Assembly (NCBI GenBank): GCA_004138175.2
Contig: RYFE02000007.1
Coordinates: 62,001 to 126,000 of the forward strand
Length of the DNA stretch: 64,000 nt
From: Chloroflexales bacterium ZM16-3
GTDB taxonomy: Bacteria; Chloroflexota; Chloroflexia; Chloroflexales; Chloroflexaceae
Reading direction: 5' to 3'
Position 1 is the stretch's first letter. The number at the start of each line of letters is the position of its first letter. The position numbers were made by a program, and so were the translations under genes. The notes under the pieces are model-generated. The model saw only the letters and a list, made by a program, of their open reading frames with translations. It was not told the DNA's origin and searched no databases. This document shows positions 41,087-49,643 of the stretch, piece after piece.

Positions 41087-43246
41087 TTATCTCCGCGCCA
41101 GCTCATTCGCCACCGGCAGGGTGAAGAAGAAGCGGCTGCCCCGGCCCAGCACACTCTCAACATTGATCTGGCCGCCGTGCATCTCCACCAGCGCGCGGGT
41201 GATGCTCAGGCCCAGCCCGGTGCCGCCGATCCGCCGCGTGTTGGTGTTATCCACCCGATAGAAGCGCTCCCAGATTTGCGGCAGATCCTCCGGGGCAATG
41301 CCGATGCCTTGGTCGCGCACCGACACCACTACCCAGCGTCCCTCCGGGTGATTGACCGGTAGATCGCGCGGACGGGCCTCGTGGATGCGCAGCTGGATCT
41401 CGCCGCCACCGGGGCTATACTTGATCGCGTTCGTCAGCAGGTTGAAGATGATCTGCTTCACCTTGTCGCGATCCGCGTAGACCGGCGGGAGCTCACTCTG
41501 GATGTCAATGAGCAGGCGGTGGTTCATCAGCGAGGTGTTCAGCTGCTTGGTCAGCTCGTAAGCGATGTTTGTCAGCGACATCACCCAGCGGTTCAGCTTG
41601 ACTTTGCCTGCCTCGATGCGCGACATACCGAGCAGATCCTCAACTAGCTGCGAGAGCCGCTCTGCCTCGGTATAAACCGTGCTGATAAACTGCTGGCGCT
41701 CCTCCGGCGCAAAGTCGCGGCTCATCAGCAGCTCGGTGTAGCCAAGGATCGATGTTAGCGGCGTGCGCAGCTCGTGTGAGACGATCGACACAAACTCGCT
41801 CTTCAGGCGATCCGACTCGCGCTCGCGGGTCACATCGCTCACCGCCCAGAGCCGTCCGGTGATCCGATCATTGCTATCGCGCGTCGGCACCGAGCGCACC
41901 TCAAGCTCCTGGTTCGGTTTCAGCAGGTGGATCGTCGTCATCAGATCCTGCGAGGGTGAGCGTAGCACGCGGTCACAGAACTCAGTCAGGCCCAGGGGCT
42001 CGGATAGGCGTGGCAGCAGGTGCGCGATCAGGTCGAGCGAGATGTGGAAGCTCTCGCGGCGGGCGCGGCCGTGCAGGCCCCAGAGCGCCTCCCAGGACGG
42101 GTTGGAGCGCAGCACCCTGCCGTTGATGTCGATCAGGGCAAGGCCAGTTGGCAGGCTGCTGAACACCTGGCCAAGGTAGAGCGCGCCCTCGATGGCCTCC
42201 TGGTAATGCATGGCGCGGCTGAGCGGCTGTGTGGCCCGCGCACACAGCGCCCGCACAAACGACAGCTCATCCTCGCCGAAGGCGTCTGAGCGCGGGCTGC
42301 CAAGGATGATCACAGCCTCGGCACGGTCGCCGATCAGGATCGGCGCGGCCAGCTCGGCGCGAAACCCGGCGCCCGCGCCCGACATCCCCGGCTCGACGGT
42401 CACATCGCGCACCAGCAGCGCCCGTCGGCCCTGGGCGGCCTGACCGCCCAGGCCCGTCTCTAGGCTCCAGCGCTGGCGTGGCCCGCTCTGCAGCCCCACG
42501 TCAATATCCTCAGCGAAGCCCTCGAAGGTGTGCAGCACCAGCTCGCGCTGCTCGTGATCCACCAGGGCCACCGCGCCCGCCTCGGCACCGCTCGCCTCAA
42601 GGGCGCGGTGCAGCAGCAGGCTCAGCAGCTCGTGCAGGTCAATCGCCTCATCGAGGCTGCTGTTCAGGGCCGCAAGCCGCTGTTTATCGGGGGCGCTCAG
42701 GGTCAGCCCGGTTGGGGTGTCGCTGGCCCGCTCGCCCGAGGGGAGGCTCAACTGATGCCTGCCCTCCTCGGCGATGGCGGCGGCCAGCAGGGGCATCAGG
42801 CCAGCGATCAGGTCATCAGCGGCTGCCCGCAGCCCATCGGCGTGATCCGTCCGCAGTTCAAGGACGCCCCAGAGCCGGCCGCCCCACAGGATTGGCGCGC
42901 CCAGATAGGCCGCCCGCACCGCCGGCAGCAGCCCGCCGCCCGCGCCGTCGCCGCCCAGGCCGATCACCCGCCGCGAGATCACCCCCTCGCGCGCCACGGT
43001 GCGGGTCAGCCCATCGTCCCAGGGGTAGGGCCAGGCATCGGCCGAGTAGAACTGCTGGCGGGCGCTCCCTGGGCGCGCCGACTGGAGCCAGCAGGTGAGC
43101 CGGGCGTCACGGTGGTGGACTGTCTCGCGGAGCAGATCGAAAAACCCATGCAAGCGTACATGCAGCGGATCATCGCCATAAAGCAGGCGCGCCGCCGCGC
43201 CGAGGGCGGCGAGCGCCTGCGCTGATTGGTCGGAGCTTAATGTCAT
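41087..43246 (-). CDS. Soluble sensor histidine kinase (GAF-GAF-PAS-HisKA-HATPase)
   Basis: 719 residues without membrane segments. Two GAF-like domains (about 25-170 and 205-350) precede a PAS domain (about 365-470; LGQVFSSLPTGLALIDINGR). HisKA has the phospho-accepting His near 490 in VSHELRTPLTSILGY. HATPase shows NLLTNAIKYSPGGG, DQGIGI and GTGLGLSITRALVEMHGG. It is an orphan kinase; no regulator is adjacent. The GAF ligand is unknown, and no bilin-binding Cys motif is evident. Confidence 0.92.
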   Translation of the reverse strand: MTLSSDQSAQALAALGAAARLLYGDDPLHVRLHGFFDLLRETVHHRDARLTCWLQSARPGSARQQFYSADAWPYPWDDGLTRTVAREGVISRRVIGLGGDGAGGGLLPAVRAAYLGAPILWGGRLWGVLELRTDHADGLRAAADDLIAGLMPLLAAAIAEEGRHQLSLPSGERASDTPTGLTLSAPDKQRLAALNSSLDEAIDLHELLSLLLHRALEASGAEAGAVALVDHEQRELVLHTFEGFAEDIDVGLQSGPRQRWSLETGLGGQAAQGRRALLVRDVTVEPGMSGAGAGFRAELAAPILIGDRAEAVIILGSPRSDAFGEDELSFVRALCARATQPLSRAMHYQEAIEGALYLGQVFSSLPTGLALIDINGRVLRSNPSWEALWGLHGRARRESFHISLDLIAHLLPRLSEPLGLTEFCDRVLRSPSQDLMTTIHLLKPNQELEVRSVPTRDSNDRITGRLWAVSDVTRERESDRLKSEFVSIVSHELRTPLTSILGYTELLMSRDFAPEERQQFISTVYTEAERLSQLVEDLLGMSRIEAGKVKLNRWVMSLTNIAYELTKQLNTSLMNHRLLIDIQSELPPVYADRDKVKQIIFNLLTNAIKYSPGGGEIQLRIHEARPRDLPVNHPEGRWVVVSVRDQGIGIAPEDLPQIWERFYRVDNTNTRRIGGTGLGLSITRALVEMHGGQINVESVLGRGSRFFFTLPVANELARR

Positions 43247-43308
43247 AGTGCAGAATCAGGCACCCATTTGGGCGTAGCCCAGCGTATAGGTCACACGGGA
43301 GCACGCTG

Positions 43309-43339
43309 CGCCCAATCTGCAATCTGCAATCTGCAATCG
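43309..43339. repeat. TGCAATC heptamer repeat
   Basis: Three TGCAATC units with the GCGCCCAATC flank, upstream of the kinase gene. Confidence 0.8.
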
Positions 43340-43423
43340 TTGTACGGCTCTCATTGTAGCGTGTTGTGCGGGTGTGTCAAAGGCGCAACCTTGCAGAAGC
43401 GTTACGCAGGAGCGGGATAGCAG

Positions 43424-43448
43424 TATAATGGATATAGGTATGATATCC
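43424..43448 (+). promoter_or_regulatory. -10 element and inverted repeat upstream of the epimerase gene
   Basis: TATAAT (43424-43429) is followed at once by GGATAT, seven bases, ATATCC (43430-43448), placing a possible operator at the transcription start. Confidence 0.5.
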
Positions 43449-43470
43449 GATAGCTCCGGAGGCTCGCTTT

Positions 43471-43902
43471 ATGTTTACGGTCGTAGACCATATCGGCTTT
43501 GTCGTGGCAGACGTGGACGCAGCAGTTGATCACTACCGCCAGGCATTCGGCCTTGACGCTTGGGAGCGCATCTCCCTGCCCGAGCGCCATGCCGATATCG
43601 CCGTCGCCCGCCTGGGTGAGACCCTCCTTGAGCTGATCGCCCCAACCTCAGAAGAGGCTAGCTTTGCCCGGTTTTTGCGTGAGAAGGGGCCTGGTATCCA
43701 TCATATCGCCTACCGCGTTGATGATGTCGCTGCCGCCCTCGCTGAGTTGCGCGCCCGTGGTGTCCCGCTGATCGACCGCGAGGCCCGGCCCGGCATCCAT
43801 AACACCCTGGTGGCCTTTGTCCACCCTAAGGCCGGCGCCCAGGGCGTTCTGATCGAGCTCGTCCAGCATCAGCACGCCAATGAGGGAGGTGTCCACGCAT
43901 GA
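43471..43902 (+). CDS. mce: Methylmalonyl-CoA epimerase
   Basis: A 143-residue VOC-fold metalloenzyme interconverting (R)- and (S)-methylmalonyl-CoA. Metal ligands are suggested by His7 in VVDHIGFVV, the central GIHHIAYRVDD His and the closing VLIELVQ Glu. Length is standard. In Chloroflexales it serves the 3-hydroxypropionate bi-cycle as well as propionyl-CoA metabolism, but no mutase or carboxylase is in the window. CGGAGG nine bases upstream supports the start. Its stop overlaps the next ATG (ATGA). Confidence 0.92.
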   Translation: MFTVVDHIGFVVADVDAAVDHYRQAFGLDAWERISLPERHADIAVARLGETLLELIAPTSEEASFARFLREKGPGIHHIAYRVDDVAAALAELRARGVPLIDREARPGIHNTLVAFVHPKAGAQGVLIELVQHQHANEGGVHA

Positions 43903-44897
43903 CGATTGACCAGGATGGGAACCGCCGTCTGCTCTGTAGTATGAGCCTGGGCTATACGGCCTATCACGTGTGGGCGCTGCGAGCCCGTCGCGAGCGCCGC
44001 TATAATATCGCCCGATTCTTTGAGGCGTCCAGCGCCGTGAAGCGGGTGCGCGCCGAGCTGGCACTTGAGTCGCTTGGCGAAGTTGGCACCACCGCTGAGA
44101 ATATCGGTCGCGCCCTCGATGGCCTGGAGCCGGTAGCCGTCGCCACCGGCCCCGTCACCGGCACCACCCCGCTCTCGCGTGACCTGATGAGCCGCGCGGC
44201 CCGCGCGCTGGCTGAGGGTCGCGACCTCACATCCGAGGAGATCGGCGACCTGGGAGTCTGCGGGAGTTGCGGCGAGCTGGTTGAGGGCACTCCGCCCGCC
44301 GAATGCTCTGTCTGCGGCACGGTGCAAGAGGGCTTCCTGCTCTTCCGCGCGGCAGAGGCGATGGGCACCCTGGGGCCAAACAGTCTCTTTAAGAAGATTG
44401 AGCAGACGCCGACGACCCTGCGCGCGCTCGTTGAGGGGCTCAACGATGAGCAGCTCAGACATCAGGTTTATGGCCACTCGCTCAAGGAGCTGATCGGCCA
44501 CCTCTCTGACATGGATATCGTCTTTCGCGAGCGGGCATGGCTCATCCTAGAGACCCAGAGCCCCCGCCTGCCCAAGGGCCACCCGCCGACCCTGGATAGC
44601 GCCGCATCTTATAACGTCCAGTCGATCAGCGAGCTGCTTGACGCCTTTCAGGCGAGCCGCCAGCAGACCCTGAACCTTCTCCGCGGACTCACCCCGGCGG
44701 CCTGGCACCGCACTGGCTACCACGAGATCTACGGCACCATCCCCCTCACCCACCAGGGCAACTGGGTGGTAGACCACGAGCGCGGCCACATGATCGAGAT
44801 GGCCCAGATCCGCCACAACCTGCTCCAGCAGCATAACGTCCTCGGCCCGCTAACGCTTCCCAGCAGACTGATCCCCGAGATCCTTCAGGGAGAGTAG
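43899..44897 (+). CDS. Rubrerythrin-like helix and zinc-ribbon region fused to a DinB-like domain
   Basis: 332 residues. The first 100 residues are helical and resemble rubrerythrin-type four-helix proteins, though a complete ExxH iron set is not obvious. At about 121-142 lie two CxxC knuckles (CGSCG and CSVCG), as in rubredoxin-like ribbons. From about residue 165 to the end is a DinB/DUF664-type four-helix bundle with a His at HSLKELIGHLSDMD and HERGHMIEMAQIRHN near the end, a metal site typical of that fold. Overlaps mce by ATGA, so translation is coupled. Function unknown. Confidence 0.75.
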   Translation: MTIDQDGNRRLLCSMSLGYTAYHVWALRARRERRYNIARFFEASSAVKRVRAELALESLGEVGTTAENIGRALDGLEPVAVATGPVTGTTPLSRDLMSRAARALAEGRDLTSEEIGDLGVCGSCGELVEGTPPAECSVCGTVQEGFLLFRAAEAMGTLGPNSLFKKIEQTPTTLRALVEGLNDEQLRHQVYGHSLKELIGHLSDMDIVFRERAWLILETQSPRLPKGHPPTLDSAASYNVQSISELLDAFQASRQQTLNLLRGLTPAAWHRTGYHEIYGTIPLTHQGNWVVDHERGHMIEMAQIRHNLLQQHNVLGPLTLPSRLIPEILQGE

Positions 44898-45118
44898 GCG
44901 GCCAGCTGACGGGTGTTTCCTACGTATTGCGGCTAGGGCAGCGATGTGTCCAGCCTGGGGCTTTGTACAAAACATCCAACTTGGGATGGTGTATGATTGG
45001 ATTCCATGCCTGTAGTGTCTACGCTCAGTGTGCCCTATACTTCGTAGTGTCTTGAGTGTACGATATCACTTCGTCATCTCGCTCGATAACAACGGCGCGG
45101 TGGCACAGGAGCAATATT
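44898..45118. other. Intergenic stretch without a recognisable gene
   Basis: Holds a TATACT (about 45035-45041) that could serve the small membrane peptide gene. Nothing else is recognised. Confidence 0.35.
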
Positions 45119-45256
45119 ATGGAACTTCTCATCGCACTCATCCTGTTTATCGCCATCGTGGCCTCGTGGATCGTCCTCCCCGGCTCGCCGGATGAGAAGT
45201 CCACCGGCCATAGCGTCGCGACGGCAGCTGTTAGCAAAGTCGGCGTCACGGCCTGA
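45119..45256 (+). CDS. Small single-helix membrane peptide, 45 residues
   Basis: The peptide begins MELLIALILFIAIVASWIVL, one strongly hydrophobic helix, then a short polar tail (SPDEKSTGH, ATAAVSKVGVTA). AGGAG lies about nine bases before the ATG and a clean rho-independent terminator follows 36 bases after the stop, so the unit has the layout of a real monocistronic gene. No family is recognised. Confidence 0.6.
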   Translation: MELLIALILFIAIVASWIVLPGSPDEKSTGHSVATAAVSKVGVTA

Positions 45257-45292
45257 CTTCACAACGCCCCTAAACCGGCCCCTTACATACCG

Positions 45293-45325
45293 CTGCCCGC
45301 CTCAACCGAGGCGGGCAGTTTGTTG
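45293..45325 (+). terminator. Rho-independent terminator after the small membrane peptide
   Basis: CTGCCCGCCTC, AACC, GAGGCGGGCAG, followed by TTTGTTG: an 11-bp GC-rich stem with a T-rich tail. Confidence 0.8.
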
Positions 45326-45360
45326 TGGGAGCGCCCTCGTTGGTCAAATCCCACTGGCAA

Positions 45361-45561
45361 TGACCTTCTGGCGCGGGGCATGTGCAAAGTCCTGAGCGCC
45401 CCACGGCTGGCGACTAAAAGTCGCGTCGGCGGGGCGCGTTGCGCCGGGCGTCGGCCTGCGCCGACGCCAGAACCGCCCGCGCAGGCGGGCGGCTGGCCTC
45501 AGGCCCCCGCGACGCGGCTTCAGCCGCCAGCGACGTTGCACATGCTCTGACCTTCTGGCGC
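45361..45561. mobile_element. MITE-like element, GGGCATGTGC family, with 14-bp target duplication
   Basis: Element 45375-45547 has ends matching GGGCATGTGCAAAGTC and its complement and an interior of GC-rich hairpins. TGACCTTCTGGCGC occurs exactly at 45361-45374 and again at 45548-45561, a perfect direct repeat. It is a second copy of the 26738-26912 element. Confidence 0.8.
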
Positions 45562-45653
45562 ACTGTGCTAGACTGATTGACGGGGATCTGTTACGATCTC
45601 CCTATATCTGCACGTTCTGATGCCAGACCCAAGCGAAGGAGCGCCTCCGAATC

Positions 45654-45875
45654 ATGTGTGATGACACACCCACCGCCACGCCCGTTGACGAATCATCGGC
45701 ATCCGCACCGACCATGCGCCGTATCTGCTGCATAGCTGCCCCGCGTCGCCGCGGACCCTCGGTCGCCGACCAGCTGCGGGCCGCTGCGGTGTGGGCGCAG
45801 ATCCTCCAGGGCGCTGAGTCCGCGCGCGAGCAGGCACAGATCGCGGAGCCCTCCGATGAGTCGCCGACGGGGTGA
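45654..45875 (+). CDS. Hypothetical small protein, 73 residues
   Basis: The frame has Thr/Ser/Ala-rich ends and a helical centre (PSVADQLRAAAVWAQILQGA) with a CC pair. No family is recognised, and the ribosome site is poor (GGAG about 15 bases upstream). TTGACG near 45577 could be a promoter part. It may be a chance frame. Confidence 0.35.
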   Translation: MCDDTPTATPVDESSASAPTMRRICCIAAPRRRGPSVADQLRAAAVWAQILQGAESAREQAQIAEPSDESPTG

Positions 45876-45906
45876 CGAAGCGCAGCGATGTTCACTATGC
45901 GCTCGC

Positions 45907-47037
45907 TCAGCGGTGCTCCCAGTAGGTGGCGTGTGGCCCAAACACCCAGACCTGGTCGGTCTCACGCAGGTGGATGATGAAGCCGCCGCCGCCGAAGAAC
46001 TGCACGTTGGCCGACTCGGCCCGCTCGGGTGCCGTGCCGTACCCGATCCACTGGCCCTGGCCGGTTCTGCCGCGCCAGATTTTGCCGAAGCCGCCTACGG
46101 GGACGTACATGCCGGGCGGGGCATCGCCAGCGGGGATGAGCACCTCACCCTCTTGGTAGGTGTCAGGGGTGATGAAGTAGGTTGGGTCTGGCGCCGGTCG
46201 CCCGGCCCTCCTGGTGACAATAATGGATCGGCCATTGGCTCCGAGGTCGATCCAGATCATATGGCCGCCCTGGAAGGGCTGGAACGCGGCGGGCACGCCA
46301 ACATAGCTCTGGGCCGGGCAGATCAGGGCGCTGCGGAAGCGCACATCACTGATGCGCGGCTCAAGGCCGAAGGCGACGGCGCCGGGCGCGCTGGCGCAAG
46401 CAGGAATATTCTGCGCGGCCAGGGCAACGCGCCCGAGGAGGCCGAGCAGCACCTCGTAGGGCGTCCCGGCCAGCTCCGTGTGGTGCTCCATCCGCCGTCG
46501 CTCGAAGTACTGGACGCTTCCTGTCCAGGTCTCAATCGTCTCGACACCGGGCTCGCTGATCGGGTAGCCGAAGCGTTCAAGGCCGCCGTTGCGCTCCCAG
46601 AAGCGCAGAAACGCGCCGCAGATGGTGTGGCCGGTCTCGGGGAAGGAGCGGCAGCCGATGAGGCGCTCGGCGGGGAGGGGCAGACCCTGCCATGGCCGGG
46701 CCTGTAGCTCCAGCGCGCGCGCGCCGAGGCGACCCGCGAGAACTCCCAGACCCTGGTTGGCGTGATCCTCCAGGCGGTCGCGCTCGAACCACTGGATCGG
46801 GCCGCTCCAACTGCCCTCGACTGTCTCGGTGCGCTGCTCACTGATCGGATAGCCAAAGACGGCAAGGCCACCGTTGTGCGTCCAGTAGTCGAGGATGCGA
46901 CCAGCGACACACTGGCCGGTCTCGGGGAAGCAGCGGGTGCTCTCCTGCGCACGGGCGGGAGTGCCTGCGCTGAGGGTGGCCAGAGCCAGGAGGGCGGTCG
47001 CGATAATCGCCACGGTGCGAACCATGCGGCGTTGCAT
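45907..47037 (-). CDS. Secreted protein with FPETG/FGYPIS repeats
   Basis: 376 residues. A signal peptide ends PARA at residue 30. Two copies of an about 100-residue unit follow, each starting CFPETGQCVAG or SFPETGHTICG, then LxYWxxNGGLxxFGYPISE and a QWFERxRxEHH segment; paired cysteines suggest disulfides. The last 130 residues are a different, beta-rich domain. FGYPIS units resemble LGFP-type repeats and recur in surface proteins of Chloroflexota; cell-wall or glycan binding is the usual guess. GGAG seven bases before the ATG supports the start. Confidence 0.8.
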   Translation of the reverse strand: MQRRMVRTVAIIATALLALATLSAGTPARAQESTRCFPETGQCVAGRILDYWTHNGGLAVFGYPISEQRTETVEGSWSGPIQWFERDRLEDHANQGLGVLAGRLGARALELQARPWQGLPLPAERLIGCRSFPETGHTICGAFLRFWERNGGLERFGYPISEPGVETIETWTGSVQYFERRRMEHHTELAGTPYEVLLGLLGRVALAAQNIPACASAPGAVAFGLEPRISDVRFRSALICPAQSYVGVPAAFQPFQGGHMIWIDLGANGRSIIVTRRAGRPAPDPTYFITPDTYQEGEVLIPAGDAPPGMYVPVGGFGKIWRGRTGQGQWIGYGTAPERAESANVQFFGGGGFIIHLRETDQVWVFGPHATYWEHR

Positions 47038-47277
47038 GGGGTCTCCTTCCCGTAGATGCCGGGCGCTGTATAATGGCTCAAGAGCTATTTTAGCATAGGA
47101 CGTGTGATCTCTGGCGTACGGGCTGTATTGAATACGGGTCTACTGGCCAATCTTGCCTGTCGCGCTCAGTATCTTGAGGAGGAAGGGCGAGCTGAGCCCG
47201 TCCAAGCACATGTTCCGAGCGCTAGGCGTCCCCGGTCACGTCGACGATGGCATCTATAGCATGTAGAGGAGAGCCTT

Positions 47278-48522
47278 GTGATCCGACTTTCTACTCTGGC
47301 TCGTGCGCCGCAACGGCTCGCCGGGCTAATCAGCATCGCCCTGCTGAGCGTGCTGCTGGCCGGGTGCAGCGTGCCCTTGGGCCAGCAGCCAACATCGCAG
47401 CCGGTGATTGTGATCGTGACTGCCACCCCCGACCCGCGCGGCCAGCCTACGGGACTGATCGCCTCGCCAATTATTCCTGAGACGCCGGTGCCCGCACCCG
47501 ATGTCGTCACTCCGCAAGTGCCGGATGGCACATCGACGCCGGCTCCGGCGGTGGGCGGGCTGCTTGAGCGCGTGAAGGCGCGCGGCAAGCTGATCTGCGG
47601 GACAAACGCCGACCTGCCCGGCTTCGGGTTCTACGACAATGTGCGCGGACGATGGAGCGGCTTCGATGTTGATTTCTGTCGGGCTGTGGCGGCGGCGATC
47701 TTTAGCGACGCCAACGCGGTAGAGTTCGTCGCCCTGACCACCTCGGGGCAGAACGAGCGATTCGAGGCTGTGCGCAGTGGGGCGGTCGATGTGCTCTTCC
47801 GCAACACCACCTGGACTCTTGGGCGCGATGTGTCCCAGCTCGCCTTCGGCCCGACGACCTTCCACGACGGGCAGAGCTTTATGGTGCGTGTGGCCGATAA
47901 GATCACGACGCTCAACGACCTCGCGGGCAAGAAGATCTGCGTGGCCCGCGGCACCACCAGCGAGCAGAACCTGAACGACGACTTCTCCGCCCGAGGGGTC
48001 GCCTTCGAATCCATCCTCTACGATGATGAGAACCAGCTCTACCCCGCCTACGACCAGGGGCTTTGCGACGCAGTGACGAGCGATAGCTCGCAGCTTGTCT
48101 CGAAGCGGCAGACGCTGACAAACCCGGCGGACCACGCGATCCTGGGCGACCGCATCTCGCGTGAGCCGCTGGGGCCTGCCTTTATCGAGGGCGACGAGCA
48201 GTGGCGCGATGTGGTGACCTGGGCGGTCTTTGCGACGATGTACGCTGAGGAGGTGCGGGTTGATCAGGCGAATGTGGAGCAGATGAAGGCCAGCAGCAGC
48301 GACCCTCGGGTGCGGCGGCTGCTTGGTCTGGAGGGTGACTTTGGCGAGAAGCTGGGCCTGGCCAATGACTTTGCCTACCAGATCGTCAGCCTGGTTGGCA
48401 ACTACGCCGATATCTACGACCGCAACCTCGGGCCGAGCACGCCCTTCTCCCTGGAGCGCGGGCCGAACAAGGCATGGAACCTGGGCTCGGGCGGGGTGCT
48501 TGCATCACCGCCGTTCCGGTAG
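47278..48522 (+). CDS. Amino-acid ABC transporter substrate-binding lipoprotein (AapJ-like, family 3)
   Basis: 414 residues. The signal peptide ends in LLAGC with Cys30. A Pro/Thr-rich linker (about 31-95) precedes a family-3 solute-binding domain: VKARGKLICGTNADLPGFGF, GFDVDFCRAVAAAIF, RFEAVRSGAVDVLFRNTTWT and CVARGTTSEQN. This pattern fits the AapJ/BztA general L-amino-acid binding proteins. No permease or ATPase genes are nearby, so it is an orphan component. GTG 47278 has AGGAG seven bases upstream. A strong hairpin follows. Confidence 0.9.
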   Translation: MIRLSTLARAPQRLAGLISIALLSVLLAGCSVPLGQQPTSQPVIVIVTATPDPRGQPTGLIASPIIPETPVPAPDVVTPQVPDGTSTPAPAVGGLLERVKARGKLICGTNADLPGFGFYDNVRGRWSGFDVDFCRAVAAAIFSDANAVEFVALTTSGQNERFEAVRSGAVDVLFRNTTWTLGRDVSQLAFGPTTFHDGQSFMVRVADKITTLNDLAGKKICVARGTTSEQNLNDDFSARGVAFESILYDDENQLYPAYDQGLCDAVTSDSSQLVSKRQTLTNPADHAILGDRISREPLGPAFIEGDEQWRDVVTWAVFATMYAEEVRVDQANVEQMKASSSDPRVRRLLGLEGDFGEKLGLANDFAYQIVSLVGNYADIYDRNLGPSTPFSLERGPNKAWNLGSGGVLASPPFR

Positions 48523-48582
48523 ATCACTGAGCGTAATGAGCGAGCCGCTGAGCCACTGAGTCACACATGTCATGCTGGGGCC

Positions 48583-48632
48583 GAAGACGGACGACCGACC
48601 ACTGTGAAAGCAGTGGTCGGTCGTCCGTCTTC
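48583..48632. terminator. 22-bp hairpin terminator after the solute-binding protein
   Basis: Perfect 22-bp arms (48583-48604, 48611-48632) with a TGAAAG loop, 60 bases after the stop. No T-tract. Confidence 0.65.
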
Positions 48633-48722
48633 ACAATACGATCATGCTACTGGGCCTTTCGCCATAACCCGCAGGGATGGTAGAATGCCGAAGATGTCAC
48701 GTGAAAAACTTAAGGATAGGCT

Positions 48723-49316
48723 ATGGCTCAGATCGAGAAGCTGCCCTTTGCAGGGGACGAAGAGCAGGCGCAGGCGGGTGGGTTTGTCGGGCTATTGACG
48801 GCGTCGTGCCGACATATTGCGCTGCTGGCGGCGATGATCGCCACCTGCGGCAGCCTCTTCTTTAGTGAGGTGTTGAACTGGCTGCCCTGCCAGCTCTGCT
48901 GGTACCAGCGCATCCTGATGTATCCGCTGACGCTTATTCTGACGGTGGGGATCCTGCGGCGGGACCGGGGGATGCACTGGTACGCCCTGCCGCTCTCGCT
49001 GGCCGGCATGGGTGTCTCGACCTATCACTACCTTGAGGTGATGAAGATTATCGAGCCGTCGCCGTGTAGCGGAGTGGTGCCGTGCAGCGTCGATTACCTC
49101 ACCCCGCTCCTGACTGGCCCGCTGAGCTTTGTCAAGATCCCGTTCCTAGCCCTGGTGGCCTTCACGATCATCAGCATTATGCTCGGCAACTTTGCGGTAG
49201 CCGACGATCAGGCGCTGCCCGCCGAGGGGCGCGCCCAGGCTACGGCGCGCTGGTGGGCGGTTGGCATTGTGGCGGGGACGGTGGTGGTCTTCCTGGCTCT
49301 GGCTGCGCTTGTCTGA
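48723..49316 (+). CDS. dsbB: DsbB-type disulfide oxidoreductase
   Basis: A 197-residue membrane protein with about five hydrophobic segments. It reoxidises a DsbA partner and passes electrons to quinone. The first pair Cys56/Cys59 is in LPCQLCWYQR, the canonical motif with the quinone-contacting Arg; the second pair Cys114/Cys121 is in PSPCSGVVPC with seven-residue spacing, close to the BdbC form. AAGGATAGG precedes the ATG. No dsbA-like gene is in the window. Confidence 0.92.
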   Translation: MAQIEKLPFAGDEEQAQAGGFVGLLTASCRHIALLAAMIATCGSLFFSEVLNWLPCQLCWYQRILMYPLTLILTVGILRRDRGMHWYALPLSLAGMGVSTYHYLEVMKIIEPSPCSGVVPCSVDYLTPLLTGPLSFVKIPFLALVAFTIISIMLGNFAVADDQALPAEGRAQATARWWAVGIVAGTVVVFLALAALV

Positions 49317-49429
49317 TCTGCTTTGTTAGGCACGGGCGGCACGGGCTGAACTCTGCACCAGGGTGCAGAATTCAGCCTGTATCGCGCTGCAAGATCATGT
49401 CAGGGGTATGGTACTATATTGTTAGGAAG

Positions 49430-49625
49430 GCCACATGGCAATATCGCAGAAGGCACGCTGTGCGGTGTCGCCCGGCGGCTGAAACCGCGGGCTACGGCTC
49501 GGCAAAGGCCGCCTGCGCGGCCTCGGCCAGCCCGCGCAGGCGGGCTTCGCAGACCGTGGCCCGCCCGTTTACGGGCCGGGTACACGTAGGGTGACAGCGT
49601 GCCTTCTGCGGTATTGCGCTACATG
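49430..49625. mobile_element. MITE-like element, GCAATACCGC terminal-repeat family, 180 bp
   Basis: Element 49438-49617 begins GCAATATCGCAGAAGGCACG and ends with its complement (one mismatch). Flanking GCCACATG and GCTACATG (7 of 8) are a likely 8-bp target duplication. The interior differs from the 115-bp copies: it carries CCCGTTTACGGG and GGCCGCCTGCGCGGCC hairpins, as at 24.4 kb. Confidence 0.7.
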
Positions 49626-49643
49626 GTTTGACGATGGAGATGC

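Noticed and set aside
48583-48632. Perfect 22-bp inverted repeat as a phage attachment site
   Set aside because: It lies just after a gene stop with a small loop and no integrase or tRNA nearby; a terminator explains it.
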